Shown: positions 34,901 through 46,680 of the stretch, piece after piece
How the letters are laid out: every line of letters begins with the position of its first letter
Position numbering within the stretch: position 1 is the stretch's first letter
Assembly: GCA_027924645.1 (NCBI GenBank)
Contig: BSBN01001687.1
Coordinates: 806,001 to 870,000, forward strand
Source of the DNA: Cunninghamia lanceolata
Lineage: Eukaryota > Streptophyta > Pinopsida > Cupressales > Cupressaceae
Direction: 5' to 3'
DNA length: 64,000 nucleotides
Notes under the pieces: model-generated
The model's database searches: none
Told to the model about the DNA's origin: nothing
What the model saw: the letters and a program-made list of their open reading frames with translations, nothing else
Made by a program: the position numbers and the translations under genes

Positions 34901-35793
34901 TTCTAGAGTATCTGAGTAATGTGCATAGTAAATGCATCATTAACCCTTTTGTAGTGAACTAGTGATTGTGATATCTCTAGTTGAGTGTAACACTCATATA
35001 CTTTGTATTGGTCTTCTCCATTTCCAACCACTCCTAATCTTGACAGGCCAGGGTATTCAACGGTTCTAGCCAGGGCATATACCACATAAGAGGTCCACCT
35101 AATAGTCTCAACAGTTTGGAAGGCAACAAAGGCCTCATGAATATTGTTACTTATTATTTGGTCATAATGTATCTTCTTGCCCCCGTGTAATATCTCCTCT
35201 ATGTATGGGAACATCCATCCTTCAAATGTAGAGCTTGAAGGTATCCCCATGATCCTACTCAAAAGGGTTACTAGGTCTCCTATCTCCTCTTTAAAATCAC
35301 TCCTATATAAAACTTGAGGAACCTTTGACATAGCTGACCTCTTATTCTTCATCCAGCCCTCATTCATTTTCCTCCTATAAGTCTCTCGATGCTACTTGTA
35401 CAATTTTTCAGCTTCTTCCTTATCCATCATGGTTAGGATAGGAAATGGGGGAATGTCAAAAGTTTCAGCTAGTGCTAAGACATTGAGATCTGCCAGTATC
35501 TGACCTCCTTGTGTCCATATGGTCCTAGTCATCTGATCATAGTTGCTGGCACATGCCACAATGAGTTCAAGGAATTGCACTGGGGTTGGGAAGGCAACTA
35601 CCTAAGCAATCCCATTGTCTCTAATCTTGTTAGCTTTAGGTGTGGGATTGGGACCTAAGACCCTTACTCTAAAATCCTCAATGTCAATGTGTCCCAGGTC
35701 TGTATCTCCAATGTTTCTCCATGCTGAAGTAATCTTTGTTACTGGGGGAATGCCTTTGAATTCATACTTCATATTGATATCTTGGGAAGACAT
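31753..35793 (-). pseudogene. ORF0 copy C inside E2 LTR (best preserved)
   Basis: ATG at 35793-35791 (M-S-S-Q-D-I-N-M-K-Y-E-F-K-G). The first 142 codons and the next 154 lie in one frame, broken only by a TAG at 35602-35604 and a stop near 35.39 kb. A frameshift lies near 34.73 kb. Blocks: W-R-N-I-G-D-T-D-L-G-H-I-D-I; C-A-S-N-Y-D-Q-M-T-R; L-A-E-T-F-D-I-P; G-W-M-F-P-Y-I-E-E-I-L-H-G-G-K-K-I; R-W-T-S-Y-V-V-Y-A-L; later H-R-E-H-L-K-D-F-W-A-N-C and a 190-residue Ser/Thr/Pro-rich segment (33.3-33.95 kb); then the helical C-terminus (32.3-32.75 kb). The spacing of the '...EEILHGGKKI...I...RW.SY' part is loosely like plant transposon-protein domains seen near Ty3/gypsy genes, but I cannot claim homology. 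Confidence 0.7.
32026..32149 (+). repeat. 62-base tandem duplication in LTR C
   Basis: Units 32026-32087 and 32088-32149, each starting ATGATGTAATTTAT and ending TCCATATCCAT. A few mismatches separate them, so it is older than the 457-base duplication. Because 62 is not a multiple of three it also shifts the ORF0 frame. Confidence 0.85.
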
Positions 35794-36552
35794 TTAATCT
35801 ATAGGGAAAAAACCTAATAAGTAACTCTTGTAGTTTTATTGTCCTAATGGTCTAGACTTAGGTCCTTAGACAACTACATGCTTTTCTGTTTGTATCTTAA
35901 GTCAAGAATCTTGGCCAAAGATAACACTTAATCAAATTTCATTAAAGATCTATGACCTCAATTTACCCATTAAAATCAACTCAAAGGAACATAAAATTTC
36001 ATTGTACTCCATCCCTTAGCATTTACTAAATGAAATCATAAGCAACAAGTAGAGAAAAAAATAAGTCAGTAGGCTTTTAGGGCCACACTGGATATGTGCA
36101 ATAAATGCTAGGTTAAGTGCATGACATCATGGAAGTTAGATTAAACATGTAAATAACAATTAATATCATGCAATGCATCCATTTCATTGATCAAACACCT
36201 TCAATTTCCCTGAAAAAGCATCCTAATAGTGCATTTTAGGCTCTTAGTAAGGCCAGAGGGGATTTAGGCCCTTACTGGATCAATGGAGGTTTAGCTGGTC
36301 ACTGGATTAGCAGGAATTTCCATGTCATAGGATATGTGCAGCGAGGGCTACTTTTAGCACAAACCCCATGTACAGAGTAATTTTATTGCAAGACCGTATT
36401 AGCTTCTTTGGCAGAGTTCTCACCTCAGACTGAATTACGGGATTTCTAGGCTTCACGTGATTAGCGTGAATTTTGTCATCCACTAGATATATCTGATAGT
36501 GAACAATTCTAGCACAAACCCCAGTGATGTCCAATTTCAGCACTAAGCAACC

Positions 36553-36559
36553 TTTTATA
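36553..36559 (-). promoter_or_regulatory. TATA box of E2 LTR C
   Basis: TATAAAAGG on the minus strand, about 760 bases upstream of the ORF0 ATG at 35793. This is the 5'-most LTR of E2, but the unit behind it has lost its primer site. Confidence 0.55.
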
Positions 36560-38083
36560 CCTTCAGTGGGAACTTCGAGTTTGAGTGGATTTGTGGGGAT
36601 TTCAGGGTGAAAGGATGAGCGGAACTTTTGGCCCTAATCAGACATGTCTAGTGAAGGCACATTTTAGTGCTAGTCAAGTGACATTGAATTTTAGCACTAA
36701 GCGGATATAAAATTTTCATATTTAAATCTGTGAGCTTTTTGGGGTCAATAGGATTGACGGGACTTTTAACCTTCACTGGATATATCTTGTGGAAGGCACT
36801 TTTAGCACAAAGTGTATCTCCTGGTTTTTGCAGAAGATGCTAATGGTGGTGGATAGTGGGGAATTTGGCCTTGGAAGGATATGTCCACTTCCATCAATTT
36901 TTTGTGCAAATGTTGATCAAAGTTTTAATAGTGTATGACAAATAGTATTTTCAAAATATCTCATGCATGTTTGAAGCTAAGCATTTTTGTATAAGAGATT
37001 ATCAGCAAATTTCAAAGGCGCATCAAAGTCCTTATGAAAGGGATTATCAAGGGTTGATGCTTTGAGCACACATAGACATATATACATGTTTATATCTCCC
37101 TTTCGAATAATAAAAACCCTAGTTCAAACTACTAGCTAGCTATTCCAAAAGATTCTTCATGAAGTTCCCATGTAAAACTAGATACAAAAGATTTAAACAT
37201 ACAAGCATAATCAAATGACACATTAAACCCTAACCCTAGGAATTGTAAATTCAAAAGACCAAGATCAGAGCCTCGATGACCTACATGTAAATGCAAGAAA
37301 CAAATGAAAACACAGGAGATTGGTCCACCATCACTAACACACCTCAAAATCAACCCAAATACGTGATTACTCGAGAAAATTTAGCAAATGTAGAGCTCAC
37401 AAAGTTTTTTGAATACAAAATGAGCCAAAATGAGAGTTTTCAGGTGGTTTATACCCCTAGAAAATCACCATTAATGTTAGAGTACGAGGGACAAACTGTC
37501 CAACACTTTGCGGAGCTTCACCATAAGACAGGATTTTCAGAGCTTTTAGGTGTGATAGGACATATCTAGTGAAGATCCATTTTCACACAAATCCCGTCTG
37601 GTGTCTTTTTAGCGCAACGGTTTAATGTGTACTTCGGCGGGACCTTTGTTAGTCACCAGACATGTGGGGATTTTGTCAAGCACCTAATATATCCAGTGGG
37701 GTGGATATTTAGTACAAGTCTAGTGAGCATTGTTTTTATCATAGAATGACATAGGGAGACACAACACTGATATCCGATGTCACATGATATCATCGCAAAT
37801 GCAGTGAACTGCATTTTTAGCACAAGACACCCTAAAAGACTTAAAATCTCAATCCAATTTGTGCAACTTAATCTAGACTTGATTTCAAAGGTACCCAAAG
37901 AAGCCATCATACCAAGTTCATGCAATCAGACCAAAATATGTATGAAAATTGACCTTGCCAATCGGGACATCGAAACTTCTCTCAAGAAACCTACTAAGAC
38001 TTAGCCAAACCAAAAAGGCGAAGCAAAAAAAATCAAAGGGGGTCTCCATTTGGTAAAATGGGGCATGTGTGCAAGGCACAACA

Positions 38084-39591
38084 AGAAGTTATAACATGTC
38101 AAAAAAATTGAATTGTTGGAGGTGTCATCTAGTTGTTATGGTCCTTGGGTGACACAAATTTCTTGATCTTTATCTAATTCCACAAGGCCTAAGGTGTTTT
38201 GATCGAAGGCATTTTTATGGATTTTAGGAGTACTTCTTTCATCTTGTGAGAATGAGTCCATGAATGCTTGTCATTGACATTTTGGGATGTTTGATATGAA
38301 GTGATGGTACTCCCGACATGAATTGATATCATGCCCCCTTCACTTGTGCAATGGTCAGTATTTATCATGATTGTAATCTTGAGGCTTATGATGATGGTTG
38401 TATGACTGCTTGCTAATTCTCAGGGGATAGTTGTTGACATTTGGGCTCCCCAAATTTGTATGACTATTGTAGTCACAATTGTTGTTCCTCAACGGTGAAG
38501 TATTTGTTGACCCATCTATGTTTTGATTTTTTATCAAGGATTTGTTATTTCTATCATGGTTTATCAACCTTCCATTGACATTATACTCCCTTCTTCTGCT
38601 ATCAATACCAGCTTGGTCAATTCTAAGGGCACTTTCGAGCGCTTCTTCGTATGATTTTTAAGGGAGTTTTTGAACTCCTCATATGTCATTGTTGAGAGCA
38701 TGTAAGTAGAGATCACAAAGTTCCCTATGATCCATGTTTGGTGCGCTTGTTGATGAATGAGAACTTTCCTCCATTATGTGATAAAATGTGCAACTAACTC
38801 ATTGGCTTCTTGTTTTATTGTTAAAAATTCTCGTATTCCTATCTTGACTAGTTTGTTTATGTTGAAGGCAACCACAAATTGATTGATGAGTTGCTTAAAT
38901 GAGTGGATTGATGCTTCTAGAAGTCGATAGTACTAATCTAAAGTGATACCCTTCAAAGTCTTTGGAAAATTTTTGCTACCACCCCATCCCAAGGAATGAG
39001 TTCCCGCACTATTGTGATGTAGGCCTTGATATGAGAGTTTGGATCACCCTCTCCTTTAAATTTTGGAAGCTCAAGGAGAGGATGTGATAGTATGACCTAA
39101 CAAATGTTGTAGTCATGAGGCTCCTTTAAATACTCAAGGCATGTTCCTCATAGGGGGTTATGTGTAGAGGGTATTGATCCTCCAAACATTAGCCCTTCAG
39201 GTGGAGCTTGTTGTGCTTGTTGAAAGGGTATGCTAGATTGTTGATATCCTAAAAAAATTGGATAACTAGATGGTGTCATGTTTATGTTTTGAAAATTAGG
39301 TGGGATCATTTGTGGTTGATTTTGCATTATAGGAATCCCACCTACTTGGTTGAGACTTGCCATGTTGGATGATGAGGAAAAGGGAGGCATAAATGTTTCA
39401 TGGAAGTTTAGATGAGGGGGATTTTGTGTTGCCCCCTAGTTTGATTTGATCTTATCAATGAAAGGGTTTCCTTATGCCCTAGGTTTTTCCTTAACATTGT
39501 TTTGGCAAACTTGTTTAGCTTTTCTAGCTTTAAGGGTCCTAATTCATTGGACCAAGGTTTCTATAAGATCTGTGAGTGAGGCTTCCTCCAT
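38084..39591 (-). pseudogene. E1 gag
   Basis: Start ATG at 39591-39589 (M-E-E-A-S-L-T-D-L-I-E-T-L-V). A Gln/Pro-rich N-terminal part (39.15-39.4 kb) leads to a gag core with S-I-H-S-F-K-Q-L-I-N-Q-F, I-K-Q-E-A-N-E-L-V-A-H-F and W-R-K-V-L-I-H-Q (38.7-38.95 kb), then N-rich sequence and a knuckle-like P-L-H-K-x-R-G-H-D-I-N-S-C near 38.32 kb, whose first Cys codon is now TGA. The reading continues to the E2 edge at 38084 and, by position and strand, resumes as the E1 protease at 3143. Several stops and shifts. Confidence 0.65.
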
Positions 39592-40376
39592 TCTTTAAGT
39601 TTTACAACCTTGAGATGGATTGGTTTGCATTGGGGTTTGAGTGACCCCACTTGTTCTTTCTAATGACACTTAACATGTCATGGGTCTTTTACCTTGATGT
39701 GCTACATGGAGGGATTTTTGTGCCTCCCAAGCTTCTTATAAGCTTTTCTTTTGATGACTCACCTTATTTTCCATTTGAATGGCTATTTTCATATGGCTTG
39801 TTATGGGTTGATCATGTTGATGAATTTCAGACCAAACACTCACTTGTCATGTTTTGATTTGGTCAAAGCTATGGGGATCTTGTTGGATCCCCTTTGAGTT
39901 TGTATCTTGAAGGTCTGATTGATTTGAGATTAGATCTATTGAATTTGAACGTGTGCTAGTTTCATTGGAAGGGAAATTCTCCTAAACTATGTTTTTTTGT
40001 CCTGGTTTTGGGGTACAAGAAACACCTCAAAATGAATGAAATGAAGATGGAAATGAAAGATGATCATGGAATGAAAGAAGCATGCGAAAACACAAAAGAG
40101 CCCATCAGAAGTTTTTATTTTTCATGTCAGGTTCACCAAAATATGTACTTCTCAAAATGTGACCCGGGCAAGAACATGGATGAGTCAGCTTCGATACAAC
40201 ACATGAATCCTCTCCTTGCTAATGGAAACCTCCAAGTCACTCTTGCTCTCATGGCAAAATCTAGTCGAGTCGAGGCATAACTTGGGGGTGGTTTTGTTCT
40301 CATGGAAGCAAAACATTGTGAAGAATGGTTAGCCTGTTTTGGGGCCTAGTGTGCATTGATGTTTGTTCTAAGACCA
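39592..40376 (-). other. E1 leader between putative LTR and gag
   Basis: No gene on the coding strand. The plus-strand frame at 40008-40280 looks like chance. On the minus strand TGGTCTTAGAAC ends at 40376, just inside the proposed LTR edge, and could be a primer site because it starts with TGG. Confidence 0.3.
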
Positions 40377-42690
40377 TGATGGTGGAGATAACCCTATGAC
40401 TTAAAGGGTCACTAGCTATCAATCTCCTATTTATATTCCTTAAGTTCTAACACCTAGATGGATGTCGATTTTACTCGTTGATGATTCTAGTGTGTTGTAA
40501 CTTTTCTTTGTTAGCCTGTATGATTTGTTGTATGACCCTAAGGGTGTGTTCTTGTTCTTCTTATGTCTCTTGAGTGTGTCATGGTGTTGGGTGTATCAAC
40601 TCTATTTCCTCAAGGATAGCTCTAACCCACTCACCTCTAACTCTAGGACACATTCATATGCTTGGATAAGAGAGAGTTAACCTAAGTTGACCTAGAGTTG
40701 ACCTTTTACTTAGCTTTGACTTGGGTTAACTTTGACTCATGGTCAAAGGTTTTGTTTTATCTTTGTCTTGGTGTTAATTTGTGAAGTATTCCTCGTGACA
40801 AATTCAAGGGTTTGACTCTATGTAAATGAATCCTACCTCGTGATCGAATTAAGGGTTTGAATTTCCTAATCTCCCTAATGTTTTTGTATTTTTGATGAAT
40901 GCAACTAATTATGAATGCAAGATAATTTTTGGTTTCTTTTCCAAGTAAATATAAAATTGATCTAATTAACTAATAATTGAATTATGAATGCACTTTTAAC
41001 ATGAATTTTCCAAATGCAATCTACACTATGTTTTATGCTTTTTTCGAGATGATTTTAGATCTAACCTAGGAATTGAGAATACAGGAATGAATCTAATCTA
41101 TGAATTGCATTGAAACTAATTTAAGCAATGCTAATCTAATCAACTTGAAATAAATCCTATCAAGTAAATTGTAATAACAAGATTACTTTTTTCCAAGAGC
41201 AATGTGTGATTTAATTAACTACTTAAAACATGAAGAACTTGAATCCTTTGGTGCATGAGCCTGGTGTATCCTTAGAAATCCTTTGTGTGGAAACCTTCCC
41301 TCTCCTCTACAGTAGTAGGGTACTCCTCTTGTTGACAGGGATGGGGTAGAAATTGAATCAAAATGAGCTATGAGAGCTATTATTGAATGAGCTATGAAAG
41401 TTATGGAGCACTTGGGCTTGGCAATTTGCGAGTGTAACAATGCTAAATGAAGCTTTTGCAACCTTTGGCAATAATACTAAAAAGAAAAAGGCTCATACAT
41501 CCTGCGGAAAGCATGAAGATACTAAGTGGAGAGAAAAAGCAAATCTTTTCGAATGGCTGCAACAATGAATTTGCCTCCCAAGGGAAAGCTTTGAAGCTTT
41601 GCGGTAATGAAAAATAAAGAAATGAACAAAAAGGCTCAAAGGCCTATGAAGAAGCTTGAAAAGCTTGTGAAGATGAGAAGAGCATTCTCCAACTTGAGAA
41701 ATAATGAAGAGGTGAGGGATATTTGTAGCTTGGAAGGGCACATAAGAGGGGGAGATTGATTAAGAAGTTAACTCAATTGATTGAAGAGTTAACATGCTTG
41801 ATTGGATAGTGAAATGGCTCTGATAACTTTTCACAGAAGAAGAAATGGAGTTAGCATGAAATTGATTGAGAGAAGAGTGGAATTAATTTGTGAGCTAGAA
41901 TGTAGTGATTGGGATTCTTGAATCAGTCAAGAAAATTTGATGGTCAGTTAGGGAAGGTGACTCACGCAATCAGGGCTCAATTTGGAGAAAATTTAGGCTT
42001 GAACTAAAGAGGAAATTGTATTTGAAAACACGATAGGGTCGCCCCTTTTACTAGTAGGGTCACCGAGGGGCGACCCTAAACTCAAAGGGGGTGACCCAGA
42101 AAAGAGAGGACTTGGGAGTGATTTGAAGGGCTGAGAATGATCCTGGGAGGTTGGAGATGACATCTGGCTCTTGAAAATGACCAAAATGATTCATATGAAA
42201 GAATCCCCCAGTTTACTAGCAGGGTCACCCAAGGGAGATCCAAAAATCAAAGGGGGTGACCTAGAAAAGAGAGAAGATAGGTTAATTTTGAGGGTTGGGA
42301 AAGGTATGGGAGGTTAATTGGAGGCCTCTAAAGGGTTGAAATGGGTGAAATGGTCTTAGGGAAGATGAATTTTCTAGGTTATGATGGCTATATCGATGAG
42401 GCCGAAAAGTGAAAAAGATGAAATGTTGACAAGGGGAGGTGAAGAAGGGACGGGACCAAGAAAGGTTAGCTAGGGGGAAGAAGAAAGATTGAATGAGGGA
42501 AGTCCATCTACATGTCACCAAGAAGAATGCTTACTGAGAGGTCATAATTACACGCTTACATGTACATGTTTAGGATTACAGCTCATCATCGGATTACCAT
42601 GTAGGCCCATTGCTTTTTTAGTGCTTATAGTACCTATTATGTTTAAATTCAAATCTTCCTTGTTCACACTTTTGCTTTGGTTTTAGGCTT
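40377..42690 (-). repeat. Possible 5' LTR / U3 region of E1
   Basis: Proposed because it lies upstream of E1 gag and starts TGATGGTGG next to a TGG primer-like site. It has no coding signature. It contains paired GC-rich inverted repeats at 42036-42097 and a diverged repeat of that block at 42213-42274. The right edge is not seen, and no partner copy is in the window. Confidence 0.25.
42036..42274. repeat. Interlocked inverted repeats, block repeated 165 bases on
   Basis: GGGTCGCCCC (42036-42045) pairs with GGGGCGACCC (42067-42076), and GGGTCACC (42057-42064) pairs with GGTGACCC (42090-42097), so the two stems interlock. The block TTACTAG...AAAGAGAG at 42048-42108 recurs at 42213-42274 with about a dozen changes that spoil the first stem. 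Confidence 0.6.
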
Positions 42691-43967
42691 GGAAATTTGA
42701 CAGTAAGCCTTAGACCTACAAGTACAATGTCATGATAGCATCTACTAGTAAAATTGACTTCACAATATGGCTGACGACTTTATTTTCAATATTTGTTGAC
42801 AAAATTAAAACCCATTATAGATCTGAATGTCTAGTTTTCAAATATGTAGTTTTTTTAATGTTTAACCTTTTTGTTTATTTATTTATTTTTAAACACAAAT
42901 TCTCATAAACATGTTAATAAATTTTTACTTTTTATGTTTTTTGAAATTATATGTGACCAATCTAGACATCATTCTCTATGCACTAAAAAAATCATGTTAC
43001 ATTTATTTTAGGTCAAATTATGTGGGCCACACACGAGGGCTTTCAAATTTACACATTAATCCTAGTAAAAAATTAATAAAAAAGTATATTAATTAAAAAA
43101 TTACAAAAAAAAAATCCAAACCAAACATCAACATCATATGCATCTATCCACCAGAGGATTTTAAAAAATACTTTCATTTACTACTTTTCTATGGGTTGTA
43201 CATGTGCATGTTTTGGCCTCCAACATACTCTTTTAAAAAGGTTACTTTCGTATAGAACATTTAACTTTTATCATCAGGGTAATAGAACAAATTACATATT
43301 TGAAAACTAGAAATAAAATCCTACATTTCATATTTTTACACTATGTTGATATTCTATCTAGAAGTGCTTTAAATCTTTACCCCAAGTGTAAAAAATTCTA
43401 ACTTTTATGATAAAAATTGCCACTATTTGGCCAAAAAGTGGACCCATTATCTTTCACTTACCTCGTGGCTTAGACATTGATTCACACAAATTACTAGAAT
43501 GATTTGAGACTTGAAGAAGGAAACTTCATAGATCATAAGGAAGATCCAAGGCTTAAATGATACATCATTTGAAGGGAACCAAATGAATCCATCTATGGTA
43601 GCATGGATTGCTCAAAGGGAGTGTGTGAGAAAAACACGCAACACTACCTACCTTGGTTTGCATCCTATTTTAAATGCAAAAATATTGCACCATTAATGCT
43701 TAGCTCTCCTAGAATCTCTTGGCATTATAGAGACTCTACAATTGATTGAACTCAATCATGATTATGATAGTAGAGACTCATGAAATTATCGATGGTAGAG
43801 TCAAATTGATCCACCAACAAGATATCTCTCTCTTCCCAATTGCAAAAGCATATCAAGTTCCTTCTAAAAGATAATGGTACACAAAAGCATGCAAGTTGCT
43901 TAGAAGTTTCCACAACTCATTTTGTAGTTGTATACAATGGGATCCACTACTTCCCATGGAGAGGTAG
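42691..43967. other. AT-rich stretch without recognisable features
   Basis: No coding region, boundary or repeat I can support. It is the left flank of the E3 insertion. Confidence 0.5.
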
Positions 43968-43972
43968 CTAAT

Positions 43973-44788
43973 TGATGTAGAGCATCATGCCTACAATTTT
44001 GGTTTTTCTTTCCGTTGTTTCATTTTTTTGTTTTGTTATCTTTTCTTGGTATTTTGGGGGTGTCTCTTTTTTGTAACTCCTTCCTTGTGAAACTGAATAA
44101 CTTATTGAGGAGTTCCTATCACTGAGCGACAGAAACTCATCCTTAGGGAACCTTTCTCTGTTAATCATCATTTTGCCATACCAAATAGCTTACTTGTCAA
44201 TTTGGTTTTGGTTCAACAGTTTGGATAGTTTGAAAGGAATGTGAGAGGTTGCAGGTATGGACAGAGGAAAAATGCATGGAAATTATCGAAGGAGTCCAGC
44301 TACTCTGTGATGCAGTTCGATGAGGAAAGTGAAAAGTTGGGTGCTGGAGAGTACGACAGTAGCGGAAAGGAAGCGGCATCCAATTTGCATAGGATAGAGG
44401 AAAACAAAATGACAGGGGTCGATGGGTAAAAAGGGACCAACAGTGGTAAGAGGAGGAGGTGAATTGACAGGAAGCGTAGAAAGTAGGTTGGGAGGATAGA
44501 AGTAAAAGGAGAAAGTAGTATTAATTTTTGATATATAGAATGGTTGTTTTGTGCAGGCCGATAAACAAATTGATTCTGTAATGCTTTGTTAGTATAATAA
44601 AACCAAGTGGAGAGTTGGGTTTAACAATCAATCTTTTGTGTATTCTTAGGCATTATGAATCTGAATCTAAATACTTCTTGGCATTTTTAGAGAAATTGTT
44701 TATTAAGCTCCTGTCATTTATTTTGAATCTCTATTTGTTTGAAGTCATTGTATTGTTGTGTGAATTTGTGACTAGCAAGGCTCTATCA
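43973..44788 (+). repeat. E3 5' LTR
   Basis: 816 bases, TGATGTAGAGC at the start and GGCTCTATCA at the end. A possible TATA box (GATATATAG) is near 44530. It is 11 bases longer than the 3' LTR, mainly from a T/C-rich indel near 44015. Confidence 0.92.
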
Positions 44789-44790
44789 GA

Positions 44791-44804
44791 TTAGTATCAG
44801 AGCC
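44791..44804 (+). other. E3 primer binding site
   Basis: TTAGTATCAGAGCC, two bases after the LTR. It matches the initiator-tRNA-Met type TGGTATCAGAGC except for the two bases after the first T, which is likely decay. Confidence 0.8.
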
Positions 44805-44836
44805 AAGTTGAGATTGGGCATTGTTAAGTGGTCAAG

Positions 44837-45958
44837 ATGCCTCCAAGAAGAATGGGCAGAGGAGGCTGAGGTCGTAGCAGAAGAGACCATGGTGACCCTA
44901 AGTTGTTGCAGAATTTGGTTGTAAGGATGGAAGCTCTTGGGAGGGCACAGAGGAGAGGAAACACTGATGTTGTGGAAGTAAGTGATGAGGAAGAAGAACA
45001 ACAGAGAGAAGAGAATGAGGAAGAACAGGTAGATCAAGAAGAAGAATTTGGTGAGAAACTACTGAAGTCAGTCATAAGTCTAGGTTCTAAACCCAAGATA
45101 GAGGTGTCAACATATGTCAGAAGCCTTAATGGTGAAAACTTGATCGATTGGATCAATGACTTGGATAAATATTTTGAATATGAGGGTGTAGCAGAGGAAA
45201 GAAGAGTAAAGTTTGCCTACACCAGATTGAAGGGCCATGCTGCCATGTGGTGGGACTTTGTCCAAGCTGAGAGGAGAAGGAGAAATAAGGAGAAGATTAA
45301 CTCCTAGGATCGAATGAAGGCCAAATTTTTGCCAAGTCATTATCAAGCTAATCTCTTTAAGAGATTGCAGAATTTGAAGCAAAAGGATATGTCTATGAAA
45401 TACTATACAGAGGAATTTTACAAGTTAATAATCAAATCTGGGCATGCTAAAGAAGATGTGGAGAAGATGGCCTGATATGTGAATGGTCTCAAGTATAGTT
45501 TGCAAGATGAAACAAGTCTTTTGTCCCCTAGGAGCCTATAAGAGGCTTATCAATTGCCTTAAAGGCAGAGGAGAAGCTGCAAAGGAAGTAAAGTCAGCAA
45601 GAGAAGAAGAGAGGAAGAGGTTTCAGAGGTAGAGGACATCAAACAAGTAGGGGACAATAGCATCATCAAGGAGAAGAGGCTGGAAGTTCTAGTGGGACAA
45701 CCAACAATGATAGAGGTGGTTATCAAAATAGAGGAGGAAGGTCTTATGGAAGAGGTGGTTCACAAGGTAGAGGAAGAGGATTTGCTGGGAAATGTTTCAA
45801 GTGCAATCAATATGGGCACAAGAGTTGGGAATGCTCTGAATTATCACAAGGAGGACATTCAAAATTTGAGAGAAGCAATCAAGTTGTTCATGCTGATCAA
45901 GAGAGTGTGGGATCTCCAGTGCATCACAAGGATGAAGCAGAATCTAGTGAGTCTTTGA
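44837..45958 (+). pseudogene. E3 gag
   Basis: ATG at 44837 begins M-P-P-R-R-M-G-R-G-G, a common start of plant chromovirus Gag. An acidic stretch (E-E-E-E-Q-Q) precedes the core with I-D-W-I-N-D-L-D-K-Y-F-E-Y and L-K-G-H-A-A-M-W-W. A stop at about 45305 replaces an expected Trp (TGG to TAG). Reading goes on with Y-T-E-E-F-Y-K-L and a Gly/Arg-rich tail, then a zinc knuckle C-F-K-C-N-Q-Y-G-H-K-S-W-E-C (CX2CX4HX4C) at 45793-45834, in a different frame from the start, so at least one shift lies between. Gag builds the particle. Confidence 0.85.
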
Positions 45959-46680
45959 TGCTTAAGAGGGTGTTGTTGAAGCCACAAAAAGAGAGTCAAG
46001 AGCTAATTCAAAGGAGAGCATTATTTAAAACCAAGTGTAAGTCACAAAGTAAATGTTGTAAGCTAATTATAGATAGTGGTAGTACTGATAATATTCTTTC
46101 AACTGAGATGGTAGAAAAGTTGAATCTTAAAAGGATTAAACACCCTACTCCATATAAAGTGACTTGGTTATAAAAAGGGCATCAAATATTGGTTAGTGAG
46201 CAGTCCTATGTTGATTTTTAGATTGGCAGTTATAAGGATTGTGTTTTGTGTGATATAATGCCCATGGATGTGTGCCATGTTTTGCTTGGAAGACCATGGC
46301 AATTTGATAGGAAATTGGTGCATGATGGAAAGGAGAATACTTATACCATTGAGAAGGAAAGACAAAAGCATACTTTTCTACCCATAAAGGAGAAAGAAGA
46401 GGACAGTAGCAGAAGCAGTAGTAAGGTAATGATGGTAAGTGGCAAAGAGTTTTTGAATGATTTGAAAAATGAAGAGATTGGTTATTCTTTGGTTCCTAAA
46501 CCTAGATGTGTAATGACTTCTACAAAGTTGGAAAATTTGCCTATTGAAATACAAGACATTTTGAATGAGAATATGGACATTGTTGCAAATGATTTGCCTA
46601 ATGAATTGCCTCCTATTAGAAGCATTAGCCATCACATGGATTTGATTATGGGTGCTAGCCTTCCCAATAAGGTTGCATAT
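45959..46680 (+). pseudogene. E3 protease
   Basis: The aspartic protease active site reads I-I-D-S-G-S-T-D-N-I-L-S with D-S-G at 46072-46080. The flap and end motif H-V-L-L-G-R-P-W-Q-F-D is at about 46277-46310. Stops at about 46171 and 46218 interrupt it. It lies just before RT in the same polyprotein and would free Gag and Pol parts. Confidence 0.85.

Larger units (their letters stand above)
3144..38083 (-). mobile_element. E2: recombinant Tat-like Ty3/gypsy element, LTR-internal-LTR-internal-LTR
   Basis: Three long direct copies (3144-10321, 16197-23583, 30182-38083) alternate with two coding internal regions (10322-16196, 23584-30181), all in minus orientation. The shared edge sequences are TGTTGATGG at the left and GGCACAACA at the right, giving TGTTG...CAACA ends, and a primer-site-like sequence lies four bases outside the left edge of the middle copy. 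Copy C ends exactly where unrelated sequence (E1 gag) begins. The left copy starts about 206 bases inside the repeat, so that end has been lost and the target duplication cannot be read. Such a layout is known to arise by unequal recombination between LTRs of two copies. The RNase H/RT features place it near the Tat/Ogre group; the family itself I do not recognise. Confidence 0.85.
30182..38083 (-). repeat. E2 LTR copy C (5' LTR of internal region 2)
   Basis: 7,902 bases. The left edge TATTGATGG corresponds to TGTTGATGG with one change; the right edge GGCACAACA is followed at once by E1 gag sequence. It is longer than copy B by about 515 bases, explained by a 457-base and a 62-base tandem duplication. 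It carries the best-kept ORF0 and a TATA box at 36553-36559. Confidence 0.85.

Noticed and set aside
30182..38083. CRISPR or satellite array because of three long repeats
   Set aside because: Copies are 7-8 kb, separated by coding regions, with LTR ends; not a short-spacer array.
40008..40280. 90-codon plus-strand frame upstream of E1 gag
   Set aside because: Opposite strand to E1, no recognisable motif, likely chance in the leader.
44197..44429. Small frames inside the E3 LTR (both strands)
   Set aside because: Not kept in the 3' LTR copy; no motif or biased composition.
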